A stretch of DNA of 64,000 nucleotides from contig NZ_BOOP01000045.1 in NCBI RefSeq assembly GCF_016863295.1, positions 1 to 64,000 on the forward strand. The letters are read 5' to 3'. Below, piece by piece: positions 16,750 to 25,979 of this stretch. Below the pieces are notes generated by a model that saw only the letters and a program-made list of their open reading frames with translations, had not been told where the DNA came from and searched no databases. This stretch comes from Planotetraspora phitsanulokensis. Lineage in GTDB: Bacteria; Actinomycetota; Actinomycetes; Streptosporangiales; Streptosporangiaceae. Positions within the stretch are counted from its first letter, which is position 1. Every line of letters begins with the position of its first letter. Position numbers and translations under genes: made by a program.

Positions 16750-17331
16750 TCAGTCGAGGCAGCCCAGGGCCACCTCCGCGATGTTCGTCAGGATTCCCCG
16801 GTCGGTGTTGATCGCGCCCATGACCCGCAGTCCGTGGACGGTCGTCAGAATGAACCGCGCCAGGTCCCTCGCGTCGCGGACACTCGTCAACTGGCCGTCC
16901 TTCTGGCCCTTTGTGATCAGCTCAGTCAGCGCGTCCTCCAGCGACGAGGTCGTCGCCCGCACACGCCCGGCGACCTCGGGATCGTGCGGCAGTCGCTCCG
17001 TCGTGGCGCTGACGATGAGGCACGACTGGCGGGTGCCGTCGCGCACGATCTCGTCCACCACGCCGAGCAACACGTTGCGGATCAGCTCGCGTGCCGGCGC
17101 CCCGCTGTCGAGGAGTTCGACCAGCGGGACCGCGTACTGCTCGCGGTAGCGGTCCATGACCGCCAGGTACAGGCCCTCCTTGCTGCCGAACGCCGCGTAC
17201 AACGATCCGCGTCCGATGCCCGTGGCGTCGACCAGGTCCTGCACCGAGGTGCCCTCGTATCCCCTGTGGCGGAACGCGGACATGGCCGCCTCCAGCGCGG
17301 CCTCGGTGTCGAACTCCCTGACTCGTGCCAT
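16750..17331 (-). CDS. TetR-family transcriptional regulator
   Basis: The 193-residue product starts MARVREFD and has the helix-turn-helix TSVQDLVDATGIGRGSLYAA followed by FGSKEGLYL, then a TetR_C_6-like ligand domain with QSCLIVSATTERLPHDPEV. The ATG at 17331 matches the family start rather than an upstream one at 17340. It lies upstream of the SnoaL-like and quinone reductase genes in the same direction and probably controls them. Confidence 0.93.
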   Translation of the reverse strand: MARVREFDTEAALEAAMSAFRHRGYEGTSVQDLVDATGIGRGSLYAAFGSKEGLYLAVMDRYREQYAVPLVELLDSGAPARELIRNVLLGVVDEIVRDGTRQSCLIVSATTERLPHDPEVAGRVRATTSSLEDALTELITKGQKDGQLTSVRDARDLARFILTTVHGLRVMGAINTDRGILTNIAEVALGCLD

Positions 17332-17384
17332 GACACGCACGCTAGGGCTATCTGGAACGTGCGGTCAAGTTTCCGTGGCGACGC

Positions 17385-17906
17385 TCACACAGATGACGAG
17401 TCGGCGCCGGCCTCGGCGACGACGGCGAGGTAGGCCTCCTGCAGGGTCTGGCGGACCGTCCGGCCGTCGGGGGCCGGGCCGGCCGGGATGCCGAGGTGCT
17501 CCTCGCGCAGTTCGGCCATGAAGCGGTCCCAGAGTTCGGGGCCGCCTTCCCCCAGCACGCGCGCCCGGATCGACAACTCCTCGGTGACGGGCAGCCATCT
17601 GCTGCCCCAGGTGCCCAGCGCCGCCATGATCGGCACGAGTTCGATCGACGGCTCGGTCAGGCGGTAGATCGCCTTCTGCTTGTGGGACGGGTCGTCGCGC
17701 CTGGTGAGCATGCCCAGGTCGACCAGCCTCTTCAACCGGTTGGCGAGGATGTTGGAGGCGATCCCCTCCTGCGATCCGTTCAGGATCTCGCGGAAATGCC
17801 GCCGGCCGCCGAAGATCATGTCGCGGAGGATGAGCAGGCTCCACTTGTCGCCGAAGACCTCGAGTGACAGGTTGACGGGACACCCCGAGCGGTGGGCCTT
17901 GGTCAT
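17385..17906 (-). CDS. HxlR-family transcriptional regulator
   Basis: The 173-residue product has the HxlR signature: conserved Cys in SGCPVNLSLEVFGDKWSLLI, LRDMIFGGRRHFREI and a winged helix through ASNILANRLKRLVDLGML. It continues into a longer C-terminal half than minimal HxlR proteins. Cys at position 9 may be a redox or electrophile sensor as in other members. The ATG at 17906 is preceded by AGGGG. It is divergent from a dihydrofolate reductase-like gene, its likely target. Confidence 0.93.
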   Translation of the reverse strand: MTKAHRSGCPVNLSLEVFGDKWSLLILRDMIFGGRRHFREILNGSQEGIASNILANRLKRLVDLGMLTRRDDPSHKQKAIYRLTEPSIELVPIMAALGTWGSRWLPVTEELSIRARVLGEGGPELWDRFMAELREEHLGIPAGPAPDGRTVRQTLQEAYLAVVAEAGADSSSV

Positions 17907-17927
17907 CGAACCCCTAGGGACAACTGG

Positions 17928-17986
17928 TTGCATTAGACGAGCAGTTTACTTAGGCTCGCTGACTGCTAGCAAAATGCAATCAGTCA
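17928..17986. promoter_or_regulatory. probable HxlR operator region
   Basis: The 97-base divergent region holds inverted repeats TTGCATT (17928-17934) with AATGCAA (17973-17979), and TGACTG (17960-17965) with CAGTCA (17981-17986). The segment is AT-richer than its flanks. The position between the regulator and the reductase suggests it controls both promoters. Confidence 0.5.
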
Positions 17987-18003
17987 AGTGAAGGAGGGCA
18001 GTC

Positions 18004-18564
18004 GTGGCCGAACTGGTCTACGCGGCGATCGCGTCGCTCGACGGCTACGTCGCGGACGAGAACGGCAAGTTCGACTGGGCGGAGCCGGACGAGGAGGTCC
18101 ACGCCTTCGTCAACGACCTCGAGCGGCCGATCGGCACCTATCTCTACGGGCGTCGCATGTACGACGTGATGGCCGGCTGGGAGACCATGCACACCCTCCC
18201 CGGCCAGTCGCCCGTCACTTTGGACTTCGCCGCGATATGGCAGGCGGCCGACAAGGTCGTGTACTCCCGGACGCTGGAGACGGCGCGGACGGCCAGGACG
18301 CGGATCGAGCGAGCCTTCGACGCCGAAGCGGTCCGCCGGATGAAGGCGTCCGCGGAGCGGGACATCTCCGTGGGCGGGCCCGAGCTCGCCGCCCACGCGT
18401 TCAGGGCCGGGCTGGTCGACGAGTGCCACCTGTTCCTGACGCCCGTCGTCGTGGGAGGCGGGAATCCGGCTCTCCCCGCCGGCGTCCGCGTGAAGCTCGA
18501 CCTGCTGGACGAACGCCGCTTCGGCAACGGCGTGGTCCATCTCCACTACCGCACCAGGGTGTGA
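18004..18564 (+). CDS. dihydrofolate reductase-family protein (RibD C-terminal fold)
   Basis: The 186-residue product has the DHFR/RibD_C fold: YAAIASLDGYVADENGKFDW, LYGRRMYDVMAGWE, and the pyridine nucleotide loop DISVGGPELAAHAFRAGLVD. Such proteins reduce pterin- or flavin-related substrates with NADPH, but most are uncharacterised. The GTG start at 18004 has a very strong AAGGAGGG site. It is divergent from the HxlR gene, a common pairing. Confidence 0.93.
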   Translation: MAELVYAAIASLDGYVADENGKFDWAEPDEEVHAFVNDLERPIGTYLYGRRMYDVMAGWETMHTLPGQSPVTLDFAAIWQAADKVVYSRTLETARTARTRIERAFDAEAVRRMKASAERDISVGGPELAAHAFRAGLVDECHLFLTPVVVGGGNPALPAGVRVKLDLLDERRFGNGVVHLHYRTRV

Positions 18565-18610
18565 GCCGCGTTCCCGCCCGTTGCGGAACCTCGGGACCCG
18601 GTGCGGAACC

Positions 18611-19495
18611 CTAGGCGGGGCCCGGCAGGCGTATGGTGGCCGGCTCGCTGATCCAGCTGGCCAGCAGGCGCAGGGCCTGCTCGGACGGGGAGCCCGGCTC
18701 CGCGGTGTGGATCCCGAGGACCTGGTCGGGATCGCCTTCGGAGCCGAAGGCCTCGTAGCCCAGGGTGAGGTCGCCGACCACGGGATGGTGGTAGTCCTTG
18801 GCGCCGTACGTGCGACGGTGGACGTCGTGGTCGGCCCACCAGCGGCGGAAGTCCTTGTCACGGAGGGAGAGCTCGCCGACGAGCTCGGCGAGGCGGGCGT
18901 CGTCGGGATGGCGTCCGGCGTACAGGTGCAGGCCGGCGACGGTGCCGCGAGCGGCCGACTCCCAGTCGACGTACAGCCCGCGGGCGGCCTCGTTGAGGAA
19001 CATGAACCGGAGCATGTTCCGATCCCGGTGCGGGAGGGCGTCGAAGTCGGTGTACAGGGCCCGGGCCATCTTGTTGGCTGCCAGGACGTCCATGCGGCGG
19101 CCCAGGATCAGCGCAGGGGTGTCGCTCAGAAGGTCGAGCACGCGGTACAGCCCCGGCCGTACCCGCTGCGGCGGCATCGGGCGGCTCCGCCCGATGGTGG
19201 GCCTGGCCACGTCGAAGAGGTGACCGCGCTCCGTGTCGTTCAGGCGCAGCGCCCGGGCGAGGGCGTCCAGGACGGTCTCGGAGACGTTGACGTGGCGGCC
19301 GCGCTCCAGGCGCACGTAGTAGTCCACGCTCACTCCGGCGAGCTGGGCGACCTCCTCCCTGCGCAGACCCGGCACCCTGCGGGTGCCCGGCTGCGTCGAC
19401 AGCCCTGCTTCCTCGGGTGTGATCCGGGCCCGGCGCGAGCGCAGGAACTCCCGGAGCTCCGAATTCGCCCCGGCGCCGGAGGAGGGGTCGCTCAT
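18611..19495 (-). CDS. XRE-family regulator with MmyB-like ligand domain
   Basis: The 294-residue product has the helix-turn-helix VPGLRREEVAQLAGVSVDYY then VRLERG, and the MmyB-like sensor domain (LILGRRMDVLAANKMARALY, FLNEAARGLYVDWESAARGT, FRRWWADHDVHRR). The ATG at 19495 gives the usual start MSDPSSGAGANSELREFLRS. It is divergent from an SDR gene 247 bases away, a frequent arrangement in which the regulator represses that gene. Confidence 0.94.
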   Translation of the reverse strand: MSDPSSGAGANSELREFLRSRRARITPEEAGLSTQPGTRRVPGLRREEVAQLAGVSVDYYVRLERGRHVNVSETVLDALARALRLNDTERGHLFDVARPTIGRSRPMPPQRVRPGLYRVLDLLSDTPALILGRRMDVLAANKMARALYTDFDALPHRDRNMLRFMFLNEAARGLYVDWESAARGTVAGLHLYAGRHPDDARLAELVGELSLRDKDFRRWWADHDVHRRTYGAKDYHHPVVGDLTLGYEAFGSEGDPDQVLGIHTAEPGSPSEQALRLLASWISEPATIRLPGPA

Positions 19496-19742
19496 GGCAT
19501 TCAGAGTATGACCGGGGTGAACGGACGGCGAGGTCCGTGAGGGGGCCTGCTGGACCCCTGGTACGCCGGACCCCGGGTGGAGACGTGCCTGTCTTACGAA
19601 GCGGGCGGGGGTCGCACCGGTGGTGTGCTGAAGAAAACGCCCTCTGGCCTTGTTTCGCGAGGTCAGGCGAGCAGCGGCGGCCCGGATCCGGGCGCGTCCG
19701 CCGTCGGGCCTCCGGGCCGGAGCATCACAGAGAGGCAGCCCC

Positions 19743-20681
19743 ATGACCCAACCGACACTCGTCACCACGCCGTTCACGGCCCTGTCCACCGCTGCCGAGG
19801 TGGTGGAGGGCGTGGACCTCACCGGCCGCCGTGCCATCGTGACCGGCGCCTCATCCGGCATCGGCATCGAGACCGCCAGGGCGCTCGCGGGCGCGGGGGC
19901 GGAGGTCACCCTGGCGGTGCGCGGCGTCGGCGCCGGCGAGGAGGTTGCCGCGGACATCAGAGCGACCACCGGGAACGAGCACATCCTGGTCGCGCCGCTC
20001 GACCTCTCCGACCAGGCGTCCGTCGCGGCCTTCGTCGCCGCGTGGGACGGTCCCTTGCACATCCTCGTCAACAACGCAGGCGTGATGATGACGACCGAGG
20101 CGCGTACGCCGAAGGGCTGGGAGTTGCAGTTCGCGACCAACCATCTCGGGCACTTCGCGCTCTCCACCGGGCTGCACCCGGCGCTCGTGGCGGCCGGGCG
20201 GGCCCGTGTCGTGTCGCTCAGCTCGGTCGGTCATCTGCGGGCCGGGGTGGACTTCGACGACATCCACTTCATGCGGCGCGCCTACGACCCCTCCATCGCG
20301 TACGGCCAGTCCAAGACGGCCAACGCCCTGTTCGCGGTCGAGGCGAACAAGCGGTGGGCTGCGGACGGCATCACGGTCAACGCCGTGCACCCGGGGGCCG
20401 TACTGACGAATCTGGCGCGGCACATGAGCCAGGAGGCGCTCGAACGTTCGATGGCCTCCGGCTACGTGTTCAAGACGCCCCAGCAGGGCGCCGCCACATC
20501 CGCGCTGCTCGCGACCTGGCCGCCGCTCGAAGGTGTGGGCGGCCGGTACTTCGAGGACTGCAACGAGGCGCTGCCTCCCGTGCCCGGTGAGCTCCGGGGC
20601 GTCGCCGCGCACGCCCTCGACCCCGAGGCGGCGGCGCGGCTGTGGCAGGTGTCCCTCGACATGCTCGCCTCGGCATTCTGA
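19743..20681 (+). CDS. SDR-family NAD(P)-dependent oxidoreductase
   Basis: The 312-residue product is a retinol dehydrogenase/WW-oxidoreductase-like SDR: TGASSGIGIETARALAGAGA, NNAGVMMT, NHLGHF, SLSSVGH, and the catalytic YGQSKTAN (Tyr and Lys both present). Its length is normal for this subgroup. It lies divergent to the XRE/MmyB regulator and is probably controlled by it. The substrate is unknown. Confidence 0.93.
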   Translation: MTQPTLVTTPFTALSTAAEVVEGVDLTGRRAIVTGASSGIGIETARALAGAGAEVTLAVRGVGAGEEVAADIRATTGNEHILVAPLDLSDQASVAAFVAAWDGPLHILVNNAGVMMTTEARTPKGWELQFATNHLGHFALSTGLHPALVAAGRARVVSLSSVGHLRAGVDFDDIHFMRRAYDPSIAYGQSKTANALFAVEANKRWAADGITVNAVHPGAVLTNLARHMSQEALERSMASGYVFKTPQQGAATSALLATWPPLEGVGGRYFEDCNEALPPVPGELRGVAAHALDPEAAARLWQVSLDMLASAF

Positions 20682-21190
20682 CTAGAAATTACGACCTCAG
20701 TCGATAACCCGCCATTTCTCGCCGAGTCCGACAGAATTTCCTTCTATATTCCACACGATTAAGACAAGTGGCTCGGGTCGCTTGGGGGCGAGCGTCCGGC
20801 TCCGCCCTCAAGGCGACCCGGAGCCTTAATCGGACCTCCCCTGTATTCGCCGCACGCCCGAAGTCACGGAACGTGCCCCTCCCACCGCTGTCTCGAGTGC
20901 CCGGTGGCAGGAGAAAAGCGTTCGACCAGCACGTCCGTCACATCGGAACCGTACGTGCTGTGATCACTCCGGCACCGCACCGTAGCGACTGGGTGTGATG
21001 TGGCGGTTCGTCATGATCAATGCCAATCGGATTCGTATCCGTTCTTCGCATCTGTTGCTTGAAGTCCCTCTGTGCCATGGGCATAGTGGACCAACCACAG
21101 GCGTATCAGCCGTGGCATGCATTCTCGGGGACGGTCACAGGTCACAGCACGACCGCGACGGCGCACCACGCGCGGAATTGGACATGATGG
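20682..21190. other. 509-base intergenic region before the conservon
   Basis: No convincing gene was found. The first 90 bases (20682-20770) are AT-rich, with TTCTATATTCCACACG near 20742. The rest is GC-rich with scattered short frames lacking coding bias. An imperfect repeat TGCCATGG / CCGTGGCA lies near 21075-21118. The region probably contains the SDR terminator and the promoter of the cvn operon. Confidence 0.5.
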
Positions 21191-23686
21191 ATGAGCTCGC
21201 CTCCCCCGATCCGCTCGAAGCTCCTCAGAATCCTGCTGCTTCCGCTCGTCTCGATGATCGCCCTGTGGGGTTTCATCGCCTACTCGAGCGTCCAGGAGAT
21301 CGTTGACGTCTCCCGGACGCAGAATCGCTGGGAGAGCATCGGATCGCCGGTGCTGCAGTTGATCGTGGAACTCCAGCGGGAGCGTCAGCTCTCCGCCGCC
21401 GCGCCCGGCGGCACCGCCGACGACGAGCCGCTGGCGGAGCAGCGTCGCATCACCGACGAAAAGGTGGAGCGCCTGCGCCAGGTGATCGAGTCGATCGCCC
21501 CCAAGGGCGAGGAGACCCCTGCGGCGGTGCGTGCCCTGGTGGCGGCGGTGGACGGCGTGCAGTACCTTCGCGACTCCGCCGACGTCGGCAGGCTCACCAG
21601 TCCAATCAAGATCATTGAGGGCTACAACAGCCTGATCAGCAACGCCAACCAGCAGTTCAGCGATCAGGACGCGTTGAGCGACGTGTCGTCCTACCGCGCG
21701 GTGCGCGGCATGTCCGCCTACAGCGCCACCGCCGAATACCTGGGCAGAGAGCACGCCGTGCTGACCAGCACGATCGTGCATCGCCAGATGAGCCCAACCG
21801 ATCGGGCCACGTTCGTGGCCGCGATGACCAGCCGCAGGCTCGTCTTCGCCAACGCCGACCGCGACATGGGCCCCGACCTGCGGGCGCGCTATCAGAACCT
21901 TGTGAACAGCAACGCCTACAAGCGGCTCGTTGAGGTCGAGGACCGGCTCTTCGTGTGGGACACCGACGGCGCGCCGCCGGTGGACCCCGCCGAATGGAAG
22001 AGCGATGCGGAGACGGTTCTCAACACGATCAACCGGGACACCCTGCAGGAACTCGACCGCGCCGCGGCCGAGAGCGAGTCGCAGAAGATCGGCGCGTACT
22101 GGCGTATCGGGCTGGTGCTGCTCATCGGCCTCCTCGCCGTCCTCGCGTCGCTCGCGTTGTCCTACCGCTTCGGCCGATCCATGATCTCGGAGCTGAAGCG
22201 GCTTCAGAGGTCGGCCGTCGAGCTCGCCGAGGAACGCCTGCCGCGCCTGGTCGAGCGGTTGCGCAGGGGCGACGACGTGGATCCCGCGACGGAGGCCCCC
22301 GACCTCGCGCCCGCCGACACCGCCGAGGTCGACGGGGTCGTGCACGCGTTCTCCGCGGTGCAGCGGACCGCCGTGGAGGCGGCCGTCGGCCAGGCGACCC
22401 TCCGCAAGGGCGTCGGCCAGGTCTTCCTCAACCTGGCCCGGCGCAACCAGGCGCTCCTGCACCGTCAGCTCAATCTCCTCGACACCATGGAGCGCCGCGT
22501 CGAGGAGCCCGAGGTTCTGGAGGACCTCTTCAAGCTCGACCATCTGACCACGCGCATGAGACGGCACGCGGAGAACTTGATCATCCTGTCTGACTCGGCC
22601 CCCGCCCGCATCTGGCGTGACCCGGTGCCGCTCTTCGACGTGGTGCGGGCCGCCGTGCTCGAGGTCGAGGACTACACCCGCGTCGTCGTCGCCCCCATGC
22701 CGCAGGCGCCGCTGCTGGTCGGCGCCGCGGTGACCGACGTGATCCACCTGATCGCCGAGCTGGCGGAGAACGCCGCCGTCTTCTCGCCGCCCGACACCAC
22801 CGTCCACATCAGGAGCAGCGTCGCGGCCAACGGTTTCGCCCTGGAGGTCGAGGACCGGGGGCTCGGGCTGAGCCGGGCCACCCTCGACGACCTCAACGCG
22901 AGGCTCGCCGACCCGCCGGAGTTCGACCTGGCCGACAGCGACCGCCTCGGTCTGTTCGTCGTCGCGAGGCTCGCGACCCGGCACAACATCAAGATCGTGC
23001 TGCGGCCCTCGCCGTACGACGGGACCACCGCGATCGTGTTGCTGCCCACGAGCCTGCTCGCCACGGCGGATACGCCGGACGTCGAGGTCGCTTCACCCCA
23101 GATGGCGTTGGCCGGCAAGGCCCGGGTGGGCAGGCCGTTCCGCGCGCTGGGCGCCGTGTCGGCGACCCGCTCGGGAGAGGATTCCGCCGTCCGGGGGGAG
23201 CCGGAGGGCGCCACGCCGGCGCCCGCGTCGGGGTGGTTCTCGGCCCAGCACGCCTCCGTGCCGCCCCAGACGCCGGCCTCCGCCGCGCTGTCCTCACCCT
23301 CTCCGGCCTCCGCCACGGTGTCCGTCCCGTCTCCGGCGTCCGCTCCGTCTTCGGCGTCCACCCCGTCTCCCGCGGTCGGGCCGGCGACGGCGCCCGTCGT
23401 GACGCCTCCTCCGGCTCCCGCTCCGGCGCGGTGGACCATCCCCGAGCCGGGCAGCGACGACGACCTCGACGGGCTCCCCATGCGGATACCGCAGGCCAGC
23501 ATCGCTCCTCAGCTCCGCGGCGCGCGGCGGCAGGAGGAGGAGGTCTCCGTGCGATCTCCGGAGGAGCTCGCCCAACTGATGTCGTCCATGCAACGAGGCT
23601 GGCAGCAGGGTCGCGGCCAGGTGGAGCACGGACAGGACGTGTGGAACAGAAAGGACGGCACCCCCGATGGCCGACTCCAGAACTGA
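21191..23686 (+). CDS. cvnA: conservon sensor kinase-like protein (CvnA)
   Basis: The 831-residue product has membrane segments at about 12-32 and 302-324 flanking a nitrate/nitrite-sensing (NIT) four-helix domain, then a HAMP-like linker. The kinase core has FLNLARRNQALLHRQLNLLD, the N-box LAELAENAAVFSPPDTTVH and the G-box EDRGLGL … GLFVVARLA. The last 210 residues are a Pro/Ala/Ser-rich disordered tail. CvnA proteins form a membrane complex with CvnB-D, resembling eukaryotic G-protein signalling. It overlaps cvnB by 20 bases. Confidence 0.95.
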   Translation: MSSPPPIRSKLLRILLLPLVSMIALWGFIAYSSVQEIVDVSRTQNRWESIGSPVLQLIVELQRERQLSAAAPGGTADDEPLAEQRRITDEKVERLRQVIESIAPKGEETPAAVRALVAAVDGVQYLRDSADVGRLTSPIKIIEGYNSLISNANQQFSDQDALSDVSSYRAVRGMSAYSATAEYLGREHAVLTSTIVHRQMSPTDRATFVAAMTSRRLVFANADRDMGPDLRARYQNLVNSNAYKRLVEVEDRLFVWDTDGAPPVDPAEWKSDAETVLNTINRDTLQELDRAAAESESQKIGAYWRIGLVLLIGLLAVLASLALSYRFGRSMISELKRLQRSAVELAEERLPRLVERLRRGDDVDPATEAPDLAPADTAEVDGVVHAFSAVQRTAVEAAVGQATLRKGVGQVFLNLARRNQALLHRQLNLLDTMERRVEEPEVLEDLFKLDHLTTRMRRHAENLIILSDSAPARIWRDPVPLFDVVRAAVLEVEDYTRVVVAPMPQAPLLVGAAVTDVIHLIAELAENAAVFSPPDTTVHIRSSVAANGFALEVEDRGLGLSRATLDDLNARLADPPEFDLADSDRLGLFVVARLATRHNIKIVLRPSPYDGTTAIVLLPTSLLATADTPDVEVASPQMALAGKARVGRPFRALGAVSATRSGEDSAVRGEPEGATPAPASGWFSAQHASVPPQTPASAALSSPSPASATVSVPSPASAPSSASTPSPAVGPATAPVVTPPPAPAPARWTIPEPGSDDDLDGLPMRIPQASIAPQLRGARRQEEEVSVRSPEELAQLMSSMQRGWQQGRGQVEHGQDVWNRKDGTPDGRLQN

Positions 23687-24092
23687 ACTCAACTGGCTGC
23701 TCGACGATCTGACCCAGCGCATCCCGGACATCCGGCACGCCATCGTGTTGTCCGCCGACGGGCTGGCCATGGGCGGGTCCAAGGAGCTGACGCGGGAGGA
23801 CGCCGAACATCTGTCCGCGATCTCCGCGGGCAGCCACAGCCTCGCGCTGGGCGCGGGACGGCACTTCGGCCTCGGCGGCGTCCGGCAGACCATCATCGAG
23901 ATGGAAGGCGGCTTCCTCTTCGTCACCGCCGCCGGGCAGGGCGCCCGTCTGGCCGTGCTCGCCGCGAGCGACGCCGAGCTCGGCATGGTCACCTATGAGA
24001 TGGCACTCCTGGTCAAGCGCGTCGGCGAACACCTGTCCGCGCAGCCGAGGGGGGCGGCTCCGGCGCCCGTCTGGAACGGCGTGGGGTCGTGA
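23667..24092 (+). CDS. cvnB: roadblock/LC7 domain protein (CvnB)
   Basis: The 141-residue product is a roadblock/LC7 protein: LNWLLDDLTQRIPDIRHAIV, LSADGLAMGGSKEL, and GGFLFVTAAGQGARLAVLAA. In conservons it acts as a GTPase-interacting, MglB-like partner of CvnD. It starts inside the end of cvnA and its stop overlaps the cvnC start (GTGA), so translation of the four genes is coupled. Confidence 0.96.
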   Translation: MADSRTELNWLLDDLTQRIPDIRHAIVLSADGLAMGGSKELTREDAEHLSAISAGSHSLALGAGRHFGLGGVRQTIIEMEGGFLFVTAAGQGARLAVLAASDAELGMVTYEMALLVKRVGEHLSAQPRGAAPAPVWNGVGS

Positions 24093-24439
24093 CGGCAGAG
24101 GACCCCGGGCCGCTGATCAGGCTCTTCGGGCTGACCGGGGGCCGCGCGCGCCCGGTCGGCGAGACCTTCGACCTGGTGGCCATCGTCACGACCGTAAGCA
24201 CGCGCGTCCAGCCGGTTGAGCACATTCCCGAGCATCTCGCGGTGTTGTCGTTGTGCCGCAGTCCGACCCCGGTGGCGGACGTGGCGGCACACCTGAGACT
24301 GCCGCTCAACATCACCCGCGTGATCCTCGGCGATCTGCGACGCGAGGGCCTCGTGTCCATCGACCGCCCGCGGCCGGCGGCGCAGACCATCGACGAACGC
24401 ATCTACAGGGAAGTGCTGCATGGGCTACGCAGCCTCTGA
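24089..24439 (+). CDS. cvnC: DUF742 protein (CvnC)
   Basis: The 116-residue product is a DUF742 protein with LIRLFGLTGGRARPVGETFD, LVAIVTT and a winged-helix-like region (SLCRSPTPVADVAAHLRLPL then VRVILGDLRREGLVSID-like sequence). It starts at GTG 24089 overlapping the cvnB stop. In conservons it joins the CvnA-B-D complex; DNA binding has been suggested by fold but not shown. Confidence 0.96.
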   Translation: MTAEDPGPLIRLFGLTGGRARPVGETFDLVAIVTTVSTRVQPVEHIPEHLAVLSLCRSPTPVADVAAHLRLPLNITRVILGDLRREGLVSIDRPRPAAQTIDERIYREVLHGLRSL

Positions 24440-25010
24440 GCAGGAAACGACCGGGGCCGTCTCGGCGCTGGCCATCAAGATCCTCATCGCGGGGGGATTC
24501 GGGGTCGGCAAGACGACCATGGTCGGCACGATCAGCGAGATCCGGCCGCTCCACACCGAGGAGTTGCTGAGCGAACGAGGCGTCGGGGTCGACGACGTCT
24601 CCGGCGTGGAGTCAAAGATCACCACGACCGTGGCTCTGGACTTCGGACGGATCACGATCCGCGAGGGCCTGTGGCTCTACCTGTTCGGCACGCCCGGCCA
24701 GGACCGGTTCTGGTTCATGTGGGACGAGCTGGCCGTCGGCGCGCTGGGTGCCGTGGTGCTGGCCGACACCCGCCGCCTGCAGGAGTGCTTCCCCGCCGTG
24801 GACTACTTCGAGCAGCGCGGGATCCCGTTCGTGGTGGCGGTCAACTGCTTCGACGGGGCCCGGCGGCACGACCCGGACAAGGTACGGCGAGCACTGGGCC
24901 TGGGAGGGGCCACCCCCATCGTGCTGTGTGACGTGCGGGAGCGCGAGTCGGTCAAGGAAGTGCTGACCACACTGGTCACCTACGCGGTGAAGGGCGTGCC
25001 CGCGGAATGA
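24420..25010 (+). CDS. cvnD: conservon Ras-like GTPase (CvnD)
   Basis: The 196-residue product is a small GTPase: P-loop GGFGVGKTTMVG, switch II in FGTPGQDRFWFMW, ADTRRLQECF, and VNCFDG in place of the usual NKxD, typical of the CvnD group. It probably cycles between GDP and GTP under control of CvnA/CvnB. It overlaps cvnC by 20 bases and is the last gene of the conservon. Confidence 0.96.
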   Translation: MGYAASEQETTGAVSALAIKILIAGGFGVGKTTMVGTISEIRPLHTEELLSERGVGVDDVSGVESKITTTVALDFGRITIREGLWLYLFGTPGQDRFWFMWDELAVGALGAVVLADTRRLQECFPAVDYFEQRGIPFVVAVNCFDGARRHDPDKVRRALGLGGATPIVLCDVRERESVKEVLTTLVTYAVKGVPAE

Positions 25011-25040
25011 GGCCCGCAGGGCGGTGAAGGGCGGGTGCGG

Positions 25041-25064
25041 CTTGTCGGCCGGTCGGCCGACAAG
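25041..25064 (+). terminator. hairpin after the cvn operon
   Basis: CTTGTCGGCC (25041-25050) and GGCCGACAAG (25055-25064) form a 10-bp perfect stem with a 4-base loop, 31 bases past the cvnD stop. It could end the operon transcript; no U-run follows. An operator role for the next gene is the alternative. Confidence 0.55.
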
Positions 25065-25122
25065 GGCGATTTGTCCGATCCCGCTGTGAGGCCGCCTCCC
25101 CGGAGGCGCCTATCATCGCTGC

Positions 25123-25896
25123 GTGACCTCGGAAGACCTGCATCTCGATCGCCGGCGGGCCAGGTCCTTCGGCTCGGTGGCGGACCAGTACGACCGCTAC
25201 CGCCCGGCCTGCCCCGACGCTTTGATCGAGGATTTCGTGGCGCTACGGCCGGAACGGGTGCTCGACGTCGCCTGCGGCACCGGCAAGGTGGCCGTCCCCC
25301 TCGCGAAGCACGGGCTGTCCGTACTCGGTGTGGAACCGGACGAGCGGATGGCCGAGGTGGCCCGCGGCCACGGCGTTCCGGTGGAGATCGCGCCTTTCGA
25401 GACCTGGGACGACGCCGGGCGGCGATTCGACCTGATCACGTGCGGGAACGCGTGGCACTGGATCGACCCGGCCCGGGGCGTTCTCAAGGCCGCCGCGGTG
25501 CTGCGTCCGGGCGGTGTGATCGCCCGGTTCTGGAGCTACCACCTGCTGGAAGAACCGGTGCTCGCCGTGTTGGACGCCGTCTACGGCCGCCTCGCGCCGG
25601 ACGCGCCGGTGCACGGGCGCACCGCGGAGAAGAGCACCGAGGTGGACCCGTTCGCGGAAAGTGACGCGTTCTCCTCGGTCGAGACGCGCAAGTACCGCTG
25701 GGAGGACACGCTGAGCGCCGACGAGTGGGTCAGGCTCGTGGCGACCTACAGCGACCACCAGCGCCTCGGACCCGAACGTCTCGCCCTGCTGCAGCGCGCG
25801 TTGTACGAGGCGATCCAAGGTCTCGGCGGCGCCGTCCGGTCACATGGCGAGACCCACGTCCTGTCCGCCCGGCGGGCCACTCTCCCGAGTTCGTGA
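25123..25896 (+). CDS. class I SAM-dependent methyltransferase
   Basis: The 257-residue product has the methyltransferase fold: VADQYDRYRPACPDALIEDF, motif I VLDVACGTGKVAVPLA, an acidic loop GVEPDERM, LITCGNAWHWIDP and AAVLRPGGVIARFWSYH. It resembles Methyltransf_11/25 enzymes acting on small molecules. It starts at GTG 25123. The target is unknown and there is no clear link to the conservon. Confidence 0.92.
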   Translation: MTSEDLHLDRRRARSFGSVADQYDRYRPACPDALIEDFVALRPERVLDVACGTGKVAVPLAKHGLSVLGVEPDERMAEVARGHGVPVEIAPFETWDDAGRRFDLITCGNAWHWIDPARGVLKAAAVLRPGGVIARFWSYHLLEEPVLAVLDAVYGRLAPDAPVHGRTAEKSTEVDPFAESDAFSSVETRKYRWEDTLSADEWVRLVATYSDHQRLGPERLALLQRALYEAIQGLGGAVRSHGETHVLSARRATLPSS

Positions 25897-25979
25897 ACCG
25901 GCGGGTCGGCGCCTCTCACCTCCCGCTTCCGGGGATAACCGTGTGCGTTCCGGTGGCCGGCTGCGCTAGACAGGCCGCC

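Noticed and set aside
18565-18610. Terminator between the convergent reductase and XRE genes
   Set aside because: Repeated GCGGAACC sequences are visible but in direct orientation, and no stable hairpin could be drawn.
21017-22984. Long leftward open frame of 655 codons opposite cvnA
   Set aside because: It mirrors the codon bias of cvnA, has no recognisable motif and would overlap the start of a clear conservon gene.
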